DNA of 64,000 bases from Tildeniella torsiva UHER 1998/13D (GTDB lineage: Bacteria; Cyanobacteriota; Cyanobacteriia; Phormidesmidales; Phormidesmidaceae): NCBI GenBank assembly GCA_019358835.1, contig JAHHIH010000016.1:78640-142639 (forward strand), read 5' to 3'. Position 1 is the stretch's first letter; each line of letters starts with the position of its first letter. The position numbers and the translations under genes were made by a program. Below are positions 7,816 through 16,220 of this stretch, in pieces. The notes under the pieces were generated by a model that saw nothing but the letters and a program-made list of their open reading frames with translations, was not told where the DNA came from and did not search any database.

Positions 7816-7998
7816 CTAGTCGATGGCGCGCTTGACACCGTCTTTAGCATCTTCTACGCCGTGGCGTACATCGGCTTCGGCTTGCTTGGCCTTACCCTTG
7901 GCTTGGGCTTCGCGATCGCCGGTCACTTTGCCGACGCCTTCTTGCAGCTTGCCTTCAACATCTTTAGCGGTAGCTTTAGCTCTATCTTCAATAGACAT
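7816..7998 (-). CDS. CsbD-family stress protein
   Basis: A 60-residue, highly charged, alanine/lysine-rich protein with the CsbD pattern. It starts MSIEDRAKATAKDVEGKLQE and continues with repeated GxxKGKAKQAEAD-type segments. Family members accumulate under general stress in many bacteria; their mechanism is unknown. The ATG at 7998 is chosen because it has a good ribosome-binding site (AGGAGA on the minus strand just upstream) and starts the family alignment; an earlier in-frame start would add 17 unrelated residues. Single gene with its own terminator. Confidence 0.9.
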   Translation of the reverse strand: MSIEDRAKATAKDVEGKLQEGVGKVTGDREAQAKGKAKQAEADVRHGVEDAKDGVKRAID

Positions 7999-8233
7999 GA
8001 TGTAATTGTCTCCTGAGAGGTTACTTCTATAGAGTAGAGCGAGACCCAAGCAGCCCCATCTACAGCAGGGCAGAGAGGAGCCTCTGTCAAAATGTAGGCA
8101 TTGTTACGGTTGGGCTCTGAATGTTTGCTGGGGTGAACAGTGCGGGTTTGCCTCTAGGGAGTATCCTGAAGCATCATGGGTGGCTTGTCTCCTGACAGAC
8201 TTTAAACTCAGGACTTAAACTGGGGCTTGAACT

Positions 8234-10261
8234 ATGGAGTATTGGGAATTTCTGCTGCAAAAGGAGGGTGACCAGAGCTGGTTGCCCCTCGATACCTCCC
8301 AGGTAGAAATTTTAGAGGGCCGCTACCGCGTGATGGCCCACACCAGCCATGCCAACACCCCGGTGCACATTCAAATCGACCAGGTACTGCCCGATCGCGA
8401 GCCGGGAGCGCGCCGCAGCCTGCGTCGTCAGGGTCAAATCAATGAAAATGGCCTGATGGTTGTGATGCCCTTTACCCGTTTGGGCGAGGGAGCTTGGGAT
8501 ATTCAGTGCGCTAGCGCGATCGCCGCAGACGCAGACGCAGATTCAGAAAACGCCCCAGAAAACGCTCCAGAAAACGCCAATGCCACCGCCCCTTCGCCCT
8601 GGTGCTACGCGGTGCAGCTGCGGGTGGTGGCCCAAGACTCGGCTGACGACGGCGACTGGTTTGCCGATGACGGCAGCGCTGGCCTCGGGGTGATCGCTGC
8701 TCCTCCCCCATCCCTGGGTGACAGAACGCCCGCCCCGGCCCCGGTGATTGATTTACAAACTGCCGCCGCTGCCATAGATGCGTTTCAAATCGAACTCGCC
8801 AATGGCCTGGCCGAGGACATCTTGCCCTACAGGTTAACCCTGCCCCACACGGCGCTTCTTGGCAGCGCTGGGGAAAGCCTAGGGCTCGTGGCAACGGTGA
8901 CGGGCCGTACCGACGGTGAGCCATGCCCGCCCCTAACCTTGGTAGTGCGCCTATCGGATCCTCAAACGTCGGCGACTGTGGCCATGGCTCCGGTGCCGCT
9001 GGCGGTGGCGACGCTGCCCAGCACCATGACGCTGACGGTGACCATCCCCATGCAGCTGTCAACCCGGCTGCTGCTGGGGGAGGTGGGTCTATTTGTGGGG
9101 GCTGAGGTGATGGCCCTGCAGCGATTTACGGTGACGGTGGATGTGGCCTCGCTGTTTGATGCGATCGCCAACCAGGCCGAGGCTGACACTGATCTGGTTG
9201 TTTTTCCCGTCGATGATCCAGAGGAGGGCGCTGACTCTCCCCCGCGCCCCGCCCCCGATATCAAAGCCTGGGATATGGCAAACCGCGCGGCTCCTCCCCG
9301 GGAGATGCCCATTCTCACCCTGCCTCGCAACAGCCCTGAGCTGCCGCCCAAAATTTACTATCCCTCTCCCCACGAGGCGGCGGCTCACCAGCCGTCGCTG
9401 CCCCCAGTAGGTCGTCCTCGCCCTGTTCCACTGTCTCCTGACGAAGGCAGCCCTGCTAACTCTGCTACCCCCACTTCGCCCAGCCCTGAGCCAGTGCGAG
9501 GGCTTAGCTTGCCCCCCCTTGCTCCTTCCCCCAAGGCCGACGACCCGATCGCGATTCTGTCCGGGCAGTCTCCCACCAGCGGTAGCCGTCAACCCCGCGA
9601 CTCGGCCCCCCAGCTCATTTCCCACGAGGCCATGGGGTTTAAAGACCTCAAGCTCCAAGACCGCTTTTGGAGTCGGCTCAATGAGCTGGCCGTCAATCTC
9701 CAGCAGGAGGCGATCGACCAGCGCAGCGAGATCGCGGTTCCCCCTGCCCCCGTCGAGGCAGACCCGGTTGATCTGCCGCCACCCTTTGTCCCCTTTGCGG
9801 GAGAGGTGGTGATCTATGAGGATGAAGACCCTACGCTGCAAGCTTTAGCAACCGCCTCAGCGGTGCTTGCCCCGGAGGGCGAGGAGCCGTCTGAAGTGGT
9901 GACTCCGCCTATGCCCAGCCTAGAGCTGCCGGAGGGCGATCTCACCGCTGGTGGGCCGGTGGTCGTGACCCTGCGGGTGCCCTTTCACCCTAACCGCTTG
10001 TACCTCAAAGTGTGGATTACTGACCCCCAAACCCGCACCCTGGCCGACGAACCTCGCCAGGTGCTCAACCTGTTGCCCAATGGCCAGGGGCAGCTTGAGG
10101 GCAGTCTACAGCTAACGGCTCCCTTAGGCTGTCTAGAGGCCTGGTTTGAGGCAATTTCGGTAGACATGGTCACTCAGCAAGAGAGCTATAAAGCCTCGGT
10201 TAGCCGCGCGATCGCCCCCCCAGGGCTACCCTCAACCTCCCTAGACGAGTTTGAGCTTTAG
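8234..10261 (+). CDS. Large proline-rich hypothetical protein
   Basis: A 675-residue protein I do not recognise. Residues 1-110 and about 165-300 look like beta-sandwich domains with hydrophobic/charged alternation. Residues about 320-460 are a disordered proline/serine-rich linker (for example PRNSPELPPK and many PSP segments). A conserved-looking helical motif follows (GFKDLKLQDRFWSRLNELA), then a final beta domain, residues about 570-660, with LYLKVWITDPQTRTL. An alanine/glutamate micro-repeat (ENAPENAPENANA) lies near residue 105. There is no signal peptide or membrane segment, so it is probably cytoplasmic. It stands alone between csbD and the SLH protein gene. Confidence 0.7.
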   Translation: MEYWEFLLQKEGDQSWLPLDTSQVEILEGRYRVMAHTSHANTPVHIQIDQVLPDREPGARRSLRRQGQINENGLMVVMPFTRLGEGAWDIQCASAIAADADADSENAPENAPENANATAPSPWCYAVQLRVVAQDSADDGDWFADDGSAGLGVIAAPPPSLGDRTPAPAPVIDLQTAAAAIDAFQIELANGLAEDILPYRLTLPHTALLGSAGESLGLVATVTGRTDGEPCPPLTLVVRLSDPQTSATVAMAPVPLAVATLPSTMTLTVTIPMQLSTRLLLGEVGLFVGAEVMALQRFTVTVDVASLFDAIANQAEADTDLVVFPVDDPEEGADSPPRPAPDIKAWDMANRAAPPREMPILTLPRNSPELPPKIYYPSPHEAAAHQPSLPPVGRPRPVPLSPDEGSPANSATPTSPSPEPVRGLSLPPLAPSPKADDPIAILSGQSPTSGSRQPRDSAPQLISHEAMGFKDLKLQDRFWSRLNELAVNLQQEAIDQRSEIAVPPAPVEADPVDLPPPFVPFAGEVVIYEDEDPTLQALATASAVLAPEGEEPSEVVTPPMPSLELPEGDLTAGGPVVVTLRVPFHPNRLYLKVWITDPQTRTLADEPRQVLNLLPNGQGQLEGSLQLTAPLGCLEAWFEAISVDMVTQQESYKASVSRAIAPPGLPSTSLDEFEL

Positions 10262-10677
10262 CAAGACCTTGCCGTGGGCTAAGGAGCCTGGGGCTAAGGA
10301 ATAGGGCAGAGCGTTGAGGGTGAGGTTTTGCAACGAATCCTAAGCAATTCCTACAAAAAGTAGGGTTGTCTATCGGGGATGCCCCTACAATAATGGCGGC
10401 TTTTCTAAGCTAGAACGGTGAATTAGGTTGCTGGCCTGGTTTGTCTTGATTGAGCTTAGGACAGTTCGGTCGTGCCCCATGGCTATGGTTGGTTTAGGTC
10501 TGGCAAACCAGTTTTTTTAGGGCTGGACAAATTGAACCCGGTATCTGATATTGGGCCGCTATCTTGACTCTCAGACGGTCTGATAAGTGGTTGAGGTCAA
10601 AGGTTTGCCCCCGGTTGCCAGGGCTAAGGTAGAGAAACTATCCCCACATCACAAATCGCTATCTAGGACGGGTGACA
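10262..10677. other. Intergenic region upstream of the SLH protein gene
   Basis: No coding frame stands out. It holds a candidate terminator for the preceding gene: TGGTTT (10489-10494) with AAACCA (10505-10510), followed by GTTTTTTT ending at 10518. The remaining 160 bases presumably contain the promoter of the surface-protein gene; I see no confident -35/-10 pair. Confidence 0.5.
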
Positions 10678-12021
10678 ATGAATCCTATGTCAATGCTGAA
10701 AGCGGCTGCGCTGACCGCCGCTACCCTCGGGGTGCTGGGCGGAGCGGGGCAGGCCGTTGCCCCCAACCCAACCTCAGCCCAGCCCATGGTGCGTGAGACG
10801 GGTACGCTGCTGGCCCAGACCTTTGGCAATATCGCCGTCAATGAGGCCAGCCTTTTGGTGGTTTCGGTACCCGGTAGCACGTCTCAACCCCACAAGCTCT
10901 ACATTGTTGAGCAGGTGCAGGCCAGCCCCGCCTGCTGGAGCATTGCGAACCCCGGTGCTGAGCCGACTCAAGTTAACGCTCTGTGGAATTCCTTCGACTT
11001 TACCGGCGTGTGCCGCCTACAGCGCGACAGCAACGGCTATGCGATTCGCCTCAACGGCCAAGACCTGGCTGGGGCGCGGTTTGAAATCAACCAGCGCGAC
11101 GGCGATCTGCTGCTCCAGTTTGCGCCCAGCACAATTTCGCGCGATCGCATCACCATTGGCCGAGGCAACGGCATCAGCCCCACCGGTTTTACCCAAATTG
11201 ACCTCAACCCCGGCTGGTCGCTGACCAAGCGCACCTTTAACGGGGCGATCGTCAGCTCGCACCTGGTCTACTTCACCAACGACCTGACCCTGGCCCAGCT
11301 TCAAAGTGGTCAGACCGGCGGTGGGACGCCGCCCGTGACACCACCCGTGACGCCGCCTGCCCTGGCCTTCAACGATATTCGGGGTAACCGCTATGCCGCC
11401 GAGATTACCCGTGCGTCCAGTCTCGGGGTAATCTCCGGATTCCCTGAAGACGGCACCTTCCGACCCACCGCGCCGCTGACCCGCGAGCAGGCGGTCTCCG
11501 TAATGATGGAAACCGCCAAAAAAGTACTGCCGACCTCGGCGCTGGCCAACCTGCCCCAGTCGGTTTTCAACGCTCCCTTTGCTGACGTCGCCGCCAACCG
11601 CTGGAGCGCGGTTAAAATTCAGCAGGCTAAGCAGTTGGGCATCGTGACAGGGGACGCAGGCACCAGCAACTTCCGACCGACCGACAATGTCTCTCGGGCT
11701 GAGCTGATGGCGATGACCTACAAGCTGGCCCTGGTGCGAGCTAACGCGGGCGCGGGCGACACCACCAGCACCAGCCCAGTGCCTGGCATTGAGCAGACCA
11801 CTGGAGGGATCATTCCCAACATCGGCAACCCGCCCACCTTCACCGACATTAGCGGTCACTGGGGCGAGGCCACGATTAAGCAGATGGCGGCCTTCTGCGC
11901 GATCGCAACCCCCCTCAACGAAACCGGCACCAGCTTTGCACCCAACACTAACGCGCTGCGCGACTACACCGCTGCGGTAGCTGTACGGGCCATTGACTGT
12001 CCCGCCGCGCGGCCCCAGTAA
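10678..12021 (+). CDS. Secreted SLH-domain surface protein with DUF3747-like N-terminus
   Basis: A 447-residue exported protein. After a signal peptide (MLKAAALTAATLGVLGGAGQA) comes a roughly 190-residue domain resembling the cyanobacterial DUF3747 family, with CWSI and GVCRLQRDSNGYAIRL and two cysteines that can pair. A TPPVTPPVTPP linker follows near residue 220. Next are SLH domains: FNDIRGNRYAAEITRASSLG, FADVAANRWSAVKIQQAKQLG and FTDISGHWGEATIKQM. The SLH repeats should tether it to the cell-wall polymer. The ATG at 10678 is preferred to the GTG six bases earlier. Single gene with a strong terminator. Confidence 0.85.
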   Translation: MNPMSMLKAAALTAATLGVLGGAGQAVAPNPTSAQPMVRETGTLLAQTFGNIAVNEASLLVVSVPGSTSQPHKLYIVEQVQASPACWSIANPGAEPTQVNALWNSFDFTGVCRLQRDSNGYAIRLNGQDLAGARFEINQRDGDLLLQFAPSTISRDRITIGRGNGISPTGFTQIDLNPGWSLTKRTFNGAIVSSHLVYFTNDLTLAQLQSGQTGGGTPPVTPPVTPPALAFNDIRGNRYAAEITRASSLGVISGFPEDGTFRPTAPLTREQAVSVMMETAKKVLPTSALANLPQSVFNAPFADVAANRWSAVKIQQAKQLGIVTGDAGTSNFRPTDNVSRAELMAMTYKLALVRANAGAGDTTSTSPVPGIEQTTGGIIPNIGNPPTFTDISGHWGEATIKQMAAFCAIATPLNETGTSFAPNTNALRDYTAAVAVRAIDCPAARPQ

Positions 12022-12051
12022 GGCTGCAAGGCCACAGCTAAGCACCACTCT

Positions 12052-12084
12052 AGGGTGAGTTCCACACGGAACTCACCCTTTTTT
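12052..12084 (+). terminator. Terminator of the SLH protein gene
   Basis: Perfect 12-bp stem AGGGTGAGTTCC (12052-12063) with its complement (12068-12079), ACAC loop, and a T-run to 12084. It lies 30 bases after the stop codon and before the convergent methyltransferase gene. Confidence 0.92.
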
Positions 12085-12093
12085 ACGGTCTGG

Positions 12094-12954
12094 CTATCGC
12101 ACCGCGCACAGCAGCCCATAGCGGATTAGACCGCTGTACAGACCCTGGCGCATTGGTGCCAGGGCTAGCGCGCCCTGAAGGGTGCCAGGGCCTGCCTGAA
12201 GCAATCCCGCCAGGCCCTCAAGGCTTAGAGCCGAGGCAATCACCTCATCCCAAAAGGGGGCCACCGCCAGCGACCAGTCGGCCGCTTTGAGCTGGCTAAA
12301 GCCGCAGTTTTGTGCGATCGCCTCATAGTCCGGCAGAGAAATCACGTAGGGCAGGCCGTAGACGCGGTAGATCCAGTCGAGCTGCCGCTGCTCGAGCCAG
12401 GTCAACGGCCCCCCCAGCGAATCGGTAGGGCGATGGCACCAGGTGGCCATCAGCAGTTTGCCCCCTGGCTTTAGCACCCGATAGCACTCCTGCAAAAAGG
12501 CCACCTTGTCGGGCATGTGCTCCCCACTCTCCATCGACCACACCAGGTCAAAGCTGTGGTCTGCAAACGGGGTATTTAAAGCATCCGCTACCTGAAACGT
12601 GGCACAGGGCGCGACATCACCCCCCAGATTGGCCGCTATAGCTCGCTCTGTGGCCCGCTGGGCCTGCACTGGGCTGAGGGTAATACCCATAACCCTGCCC
12701 CCAAACCGGGTGGCCAGCTCAAGGGAACTGCCGCCAATGCCGCAGCCGCAGTCGAGAATGTCCTCCGCCTGGCTGACCTCTGCCCAGGTCAAACACTCGT
12801 CAATCAGGTCAATCTGGGCCTGGCGACGGTCTTTGCGCTGGCGACCATCGGCCCCGTAGTAGCCGTGGTGCATGTGCTCACCCCAAATCTGCTCCCACAG
12901 CCCAGAGGAGTCGTCGTAGAAGGTCTGAATCTTTTTGTACAGAACATTGGTCAT
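12094..12954 (-). CDS. Gamma-tocopherol methyltransferase
   Basis: A 286-residue SAM-dependent methyltransferase that converts gamma- to alpha-tocopherol (VTE4/TMT class) in vitamin E synthesis at the thylakoid or plasma membrane. The N-terminal family signature LWEQIWGEHMHHGYYG is clear. It is followed by the SAM-binding motif I (ILDCGCGIGGSSLELA), motif II region (FDLVWSMESGEHMPDK), and motif III (RVLKPGGKLLMATW). No long N-terminal signal anchor is present, unlike some homologues. A related sterol or MPBQ methyltransferase role is possible but less likely given the GEHMHHGYY signature. It is transcribed away from the ktrB gene. Confidence 0.87.
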   Translation of the reverse strand: MTNVLYKKIQTFYDDSSGLWEQIWGEHMHHGYYGADGRQRKDRRQAQIDLIDECLTWAEVSQAEDILDCGCGIGGSSLELATRFGGRVMGITLSPVQAQRATERAIAANLGGDVAPCATFQVADALNTPFADHSFDLVWSMESGEHMPDKVAFLQECYRVLKPGGKLLMATWCHRPTDSLGGPLTWLEQRQLDWIYRVYGLPYVISLPDYEAIAQNCGFSQLKAADWSLAVAPFWDEVIASALSLEGLAGLLQAGPGTLQGALALAPMRQGLYSGLIRYGLLCAVR

Positions 12955-13009
12955 GACAACTCGACACCTAGAGAACAGCGCGGCCTAGCCGGTTAAATCT
13001 TGCGGCATA

Positions 13010-14422
13010 GTGGTCGAGAGCGTCAACTCATGGAAATATAGGGTTGCCTCTCTAATCCGTATTTCGCGGAATGCTCAGCCTATGCAAATGACGGTTCCGC
13101 GCACCATATGCCTCGGCTTTTTAGTGTTAATCACTGTGGGCACCCTGCTCTTGACGCTGCCCATATCGACCACTAACCAAGGCTGGGGTGATCCTCTAGT
13201 GGCTCTGTTTACGTCCACCTCTGCCGTCTGCGTAACCGGGCTAGTTGTAGTGGATACGGGTACCTACTTCTCCAATTTTGGCGAAGCGACCATTCTGGCG
13301 CTGATTCAGGTGGGGGGGCTAGGCTACATGACCGTCAACACCTTCCTGCTGCTGCTGCTGGGGCGACGGTTGGGGCTGCGAGAACGGCTCGCCATTCAGC
13401 AATCCATGGATAACTCGGTGCTGGCGGGTGGTAAGCCTCTAATCCTCTCCATCATTGCCATGACGTTGGTCATTGAACTGACAGGCCTGTTTTGTCTGTA
13501 TCCGATCTTCAGCCGAGATTACGGGCCTGGCTATGGGCTGTGGCTCTCTATGTTCCACAGCGTCAGCGCTTTCAACAATGCGGGTTTTGGCCTGTTTAAA
13601 GACAATATTGTTGGCTATGCGCTCGACCCCTGGGTCAACGCGGTGATCACCGCTCTAGTCATCCTGGGTGGCATTGGCTACCAAGTGATTATGGAGTTCC
13701 TGGCCTGGCTCCGACATCGCCTGAGCGGCAATCGCTGCCGCAACCCGTTTTCCCTTCACTTTAAGATTGTTACCAGCACTACCGCTGTGCTTTTGGTACT
13801 AGGCACCCTGGCCTTGTTTCTAATCGAGTACCAAAACCCCGACACTTTAGGGCCGGTGGCTCCTCAGTACAAGCTGTTGATGGCTTGGTTTCAGTCTGTT
13901 ATTACCCGCACTGCCGGATTTAACAGCATTGACATTGGTGCGATGGGCAACGCCTCACTGTTCATTATGATTGCCCTCATGTTTGTTGGGGCTAGCCCCG
14001 GCAGCACTGGCGGCGGCATTAAAACCACTACCCTTAGCATTTTGCTAGCCTGCACTCGTATGGCACTTCAAGGCAAAGAGCAGGTTCTCGTGTTTCGGCG
14101 GCAGATTGCTACTACTCGGGTACTGAAGGCGATCGCCGTAGTTGTCGGGTCGGGTCTTGTCGTCGTCGCAGCTACTGCTTTAGTCTCGCTTACCAATCCA
14201 ACGGTGAGCTTTATTGATATTCTTTTTGAGGCCGTGTCAGCATTTGCCACAGTCGGGCTTTCCACCGGCATTACCGCCGACCTGTCTGACGTTGGCAAGT
14301 ACGTGATTGTTTTCACCATGTACCTAGGTCGGGTTGGCGTACTGCTGTTTATGGCGGCCCTGCTGGGTGATCCTAAACCGTCTTCTATTCAGTATCCCGA
14401 AGAAGAACTGCTGATTGGCTAG
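13010..14422 (+). CDS. ktrB: KtrB/TrkH potassium (sodium-dependent) channel subunit
   Basis: The 470-residue membrane pore of a Ktr-type K+ uptake system, important for salt and osmotic adaptation in cyanobacteria. The four M1-P-M2 repeats are visible through their selectivity-filter loops: SAVCVTGLV, FNNAGFGLF, TRTAGFNSI and ATVGLSTGI, each with the conserved central glycine. The family motif GASPGSTGGGIKTTT precedes the third linker. The GTG start at 13010 is the only reasonable one before the MQMTVPRTICLGF first helix. The matching cytoplasmic gate KtrA is encoded about 49 kb away at the other end of this window. Confidence 0.93.
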   Translation: MVESVNSWKYRVASLIRISRNAQPMQMTVPRTICLGFLVLITVGTLLLTLPISTTNQGWGDPLVALFTSTSAVCVTGLVVVDTGTYFSNFGEATILALIQVGGLGYMTVNTFLLLLLGRRLGLRERLAIQQSMDNSVLAGGKPLILSIIAMTLVIELTGLFCLYPIFSRDYGPGYGLWLSMFHSVSAFNNAGFGLFKDNIVGYALDPWVNAVITALVILGGIGYQVIMEFLAWLRHRLSGNRCRNPFSLHFKIVTSTTAVLLVLGTLALFLIEYQNPDTLGPVAPQYKLLMAWFQSVITRTAGFNSIDIGAMGNASLFIMIALMFVGASPGSTGGGIKTTTLSILLACTRMALQGKEQVLVFRRQIATTRVLKAIAVVVGSGLVVVAATALVSLTNPTVSFIDILFEAVSAFATVGLSTGITADLSDVGKYVIVFTMYLGRVGVLLFMAALLGDPKPSSIQYPEEELLIG

Positions 14423-14436
14423 ACCCTAAAGCAGCC

Positions 14437-14637
14437 CTAAGGGTAAACAGCAAAAAGGGGAGCCGTTGACTCCCCTGGGTTAGTATTTGTTTGATCGGAC
14501 GGCGATCGCTCGATTAGGTGTTTACGCAAGGTTTGCTGTCGCTTTTGCAGCTGTCGCTGGCGGGCAGAGCCGCCTCGGCCCTTGTCATTGCGGCCTGGCT
14601 TGCGGGGCGACTCCCATCGTTTCAGGTGTTGTGCCAT
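14437..14637 (-). CDS. Small basic hypothetical protein
   Basis: A 66-residue arginine/lysine/glutamine-rich peptide beginning MAQHLKRWESPRKPGRNDKG, with a Q/R-rich helix in the middle (RQRQLQKRQQTLRKHL). It could bind nucleic acid. The last dozen codons run through a hairpin (GGGGAG 14456-14461 with CTCCCC 14469-14474) followed on the minus strand by T5, which looks like a transcription terminator, so either the true protein ends inside a terminator or the frame is spurious. No family is recognised. Confidence 0.45.
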   Translation of the reverse strand: MAQHLKRWESPRKPGRNDKGRGGSARQRQLQKRQQTLRKHLIERSPSDQTNTNPGESTAPLFAVYP

Positions 14638-14837
14638 GGGTAGCTCCATCGATACATCCCTAATCTAGCGCTCCTAAGATTAGTTGAATACCCAGAAGCC
14701 CGATATCTGAGGTAGGGAAAAACCACCCTGGGAATTGCCGCACCCATTTGGGACTTTGGCCGCAGGGGACTAATAGACTGGGCCTGCCTCTCTACATAGG
14801 GTATTGATTGAGAGGAATCGAGAGGACATAGGCTAAA

Positions 14838-14868
14838 CGAAAAAGCTCCCCGTGAACCACGGGGAGCT
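14838..14868 (-). terminator. Terminator of the ribosomal operon after rplL
   Basis: On the minus strand an 11-bp perfect GC-rich stem (arms 14858-14868 and 14844-14854, AGCTCCCCGTG type) with a 3-base loop is followed by five T residues. It lies 36 bases past the rplL stop. Confidence 0.93.
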
Positions 14869-14903
14869 GCCAAACATCTTAGCCCTGGGGGGAAAGCGTG
14901 AGG

Positions 14904-15302
14904 TTACTTGATAGCTACCTTGCCGCCCGCTTCTTCGAGCTGCTTCTTGGCATCTTCAGCGTCGTCCTTGGTGGTAGCTTCCTTAACGGCCTTAGGAGCG
15001 GCTTCCACCAGTTCCTTGGCTTCCTTCAGACCTAGACCGGTCAGGCTGCGCACAACCTTAAGAACGGCGATCTTCTTGTCGGCGGGCACTTCTTCGAGCA
15101 CGACGTCAAATTCGGTCTTCTCTTCTTCGGGCTCGGCAGCAGCGGCAGGAGCTGCACCGGGAGCCATCATCATCATGCCGCCGCCAGCGGAGGCAGAGGC
15201 GTCAACACCAAAGGCTTCCTCAATTTGCTTGACCAGTTCAGAGGCCTCTAGCAGAGAGAGGGTCTTTAGCTGTTCGAGAATTTCATCAGTTTTAGCAGAC
15301 AT
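14904..15302 (-). CDS. rplL: Ribosomal protein L7/L12
   Basis: The 132-residue acidic stalk protein that recruits elongation factors to the ribosome. It shows an N-terminal dimerisation domain ([20 protein letters not shown]), an alanine/glycine/methionine hinge (residues about 40-60, [20 protein letters not shown]), and the C-terminal factor-binding domain with [11 protein letters not shown] and the [15 protein letters not shown] segment. It is the last gene of the minus-strand cluster, 77 bases after rplJ, and is followed by a strong terminator. Length and composition are standard. Confidence 0.98.
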   Translation of the reverse strand: MSAKTDEILEQLKTLSLLEASELVKQIEEAFGVDASASAGGGMMMMAPGAAPAAAAEPEEEKTEFDVVLEEVPADKKIAVLKVVRSLTGLGLKEAKELVEAAPKAVKEATTKDDAEDAKKQLEEAGGKVAIK

Positions 15303-15379
15303 AGTTACCGGTTAACTCCTGGTTGAAAACAATTAAACAGAGAAAAATCTAGGCACAGGCAAAATCGTTGCAGATGGGC

Positions 15380-15940
15380 CTAGGCCGCATCTTTTTCGGA
15401 GACTGCCTTGAGAGCACGGGCCAGAGAAGCAGGTACCTCTTTGACACCCACCGCCAACTTGGTTGGCACGGCGTTGACGCCCACCGCCAGACGGGTCGGC
15501 ATCGCCTTGATGGCCCCGGCCAGACGAGCCATAAGCTCTTCCTTGGTGGGGAGTTCGGTGATGGCCTTGATCTGGTCTTCGTTCAGAGCCTGGCCTTCCA
15601 TGACACCGCCCCGCAGGGTAGTTTTTTTGGTGTCTTTTTGGAACGCCTGGTACTCCTTAATGGCCCCGCCAAAGTCTTCTTTAACCAGCACAAAGGCTGA
15701 AGAATCTTTGAGAAACTCAGTGATCGGCTGCCAGGTTTCGTTGCCGTCCACGGCGATCCGCATCAGCGTGTTCTTGGCAATCTTGCACTCGGCACCCTTG
15801 GGTCGCAGCCGGTTGCGCAGGTCGCTAATTTCGGATACCGTCAGACCTTTGTAATCGATCACAAAGGCTAGCTGGGCATCGTTTAGCAGCGCCTGAATTT
15901 CGGCTACCAGCTCTTTCTTATTCGCTAGGGTTCTCCCCAT
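15380..15940 (-). CDS. rplJ: Ribosomal protein L10
   Basis: A 186-residue protein that anchors L7/L12 dimers to 23S rRNA at the stalk base. It begins MGRTLANKKELVAEIQALL and shows the family's FVIDYKGLTVSEISDLRNRLR region and KNTLMRIA. The C-terminal helix that carries the L7/L12 dimers is long and alanine-rich, with an internal near-repeat (LAVGVNAVPTKLAVGVKEVP). A strong Shine-Dalgarno (AAAGGAGG, minus strand 15951-15958) sits 10 bases upstream of the ATG. In other bacteria L10-L12 binds the leader RNA to repress its own translation; the 280-base leader here fits that. Confidence 0.97.
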   Translation of the reverse strand: MGRTLANKKELVAEIQALLNDAQLAFVIDYKGLTVSEISDLRNRLRPKGAECKIAKNTLMRIAVDGNETWQPITEFLKDSSAFVLVKEDFGGAIKEYQAFQKDTKKTTLRGGVMEGQALNEDQIKAITELPTKEELMARLAGAIKAMPTRLAVGVNAVPTKLAVGVKEVPASLARALKAVSEKDAA

Positions 15941-16220
15941 ATCGATCTCACCTCCTTTTAGTTGGGGATTGGGACTTAGTTACCCGATCCAGGTTTGGGC
16001 TACGCCCTTGACTAAACTGAACCTAAAAAACAAAACCCCGACAGCCATGCCGGGGTAGACCAACAACCAGGAGTGCTCAGCCGGGGCAAGAGCACCATAG
16101 TCATCCATGTCAACCTCGGCAGGGTTTATGCAGCACTGAGCGGCTACCTGCTGTCTCTGGTCGTCTATGAAGTTGTAGGGGTTGTGTCAGTGGGCGTAAC
16201 TCCTGGTTGGGTAAAACTTG
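15941..16220 (-). promoter_or_regulatory. rplJL leader region (probable L10 leader)
   Basis: A 280-base non-coding spacer between rplA and rplJ, unusually long for this operon. Such spacers in many bacteria hold the L10(L12)4-binding leader RNA. On the minus strand it contains internal stems and a terminator-like hairpin at 16023-16055. Assigned by position and the hairpin; I could not align it to the L10 leader consensus by eye. Confidence 0.55.
16023..16055 (-). terminator. Attenuator-like hairpin in the rplJ leader
   Basis: On the minus strand CCCCG (16051-16055) pairs with CGGGG (16036-16040) around a GCATGGCTGT loop and is followed by TTTTGTTTTTT. It would end transcription between rplA and rplJ unless bypassed, so it is a candidate attenuator separating expression of the L11-L1 and L10-L12 pairs. 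Confidence 0.65.

Noticed and set aside
8511..9841. Long minus-strand frames opposite the 675-residue gene
   Set aside because: GC-rich codon-position bias produces open complementary frames; there is no ribosome-binding site or recognisable sequence.
11017..12048. 343-codon minus-strand frame opposite the SLH protein
   Set aside because: Antisense shadow; the plus-strand frame has signal peptide and SLH motifs and its own terminator.
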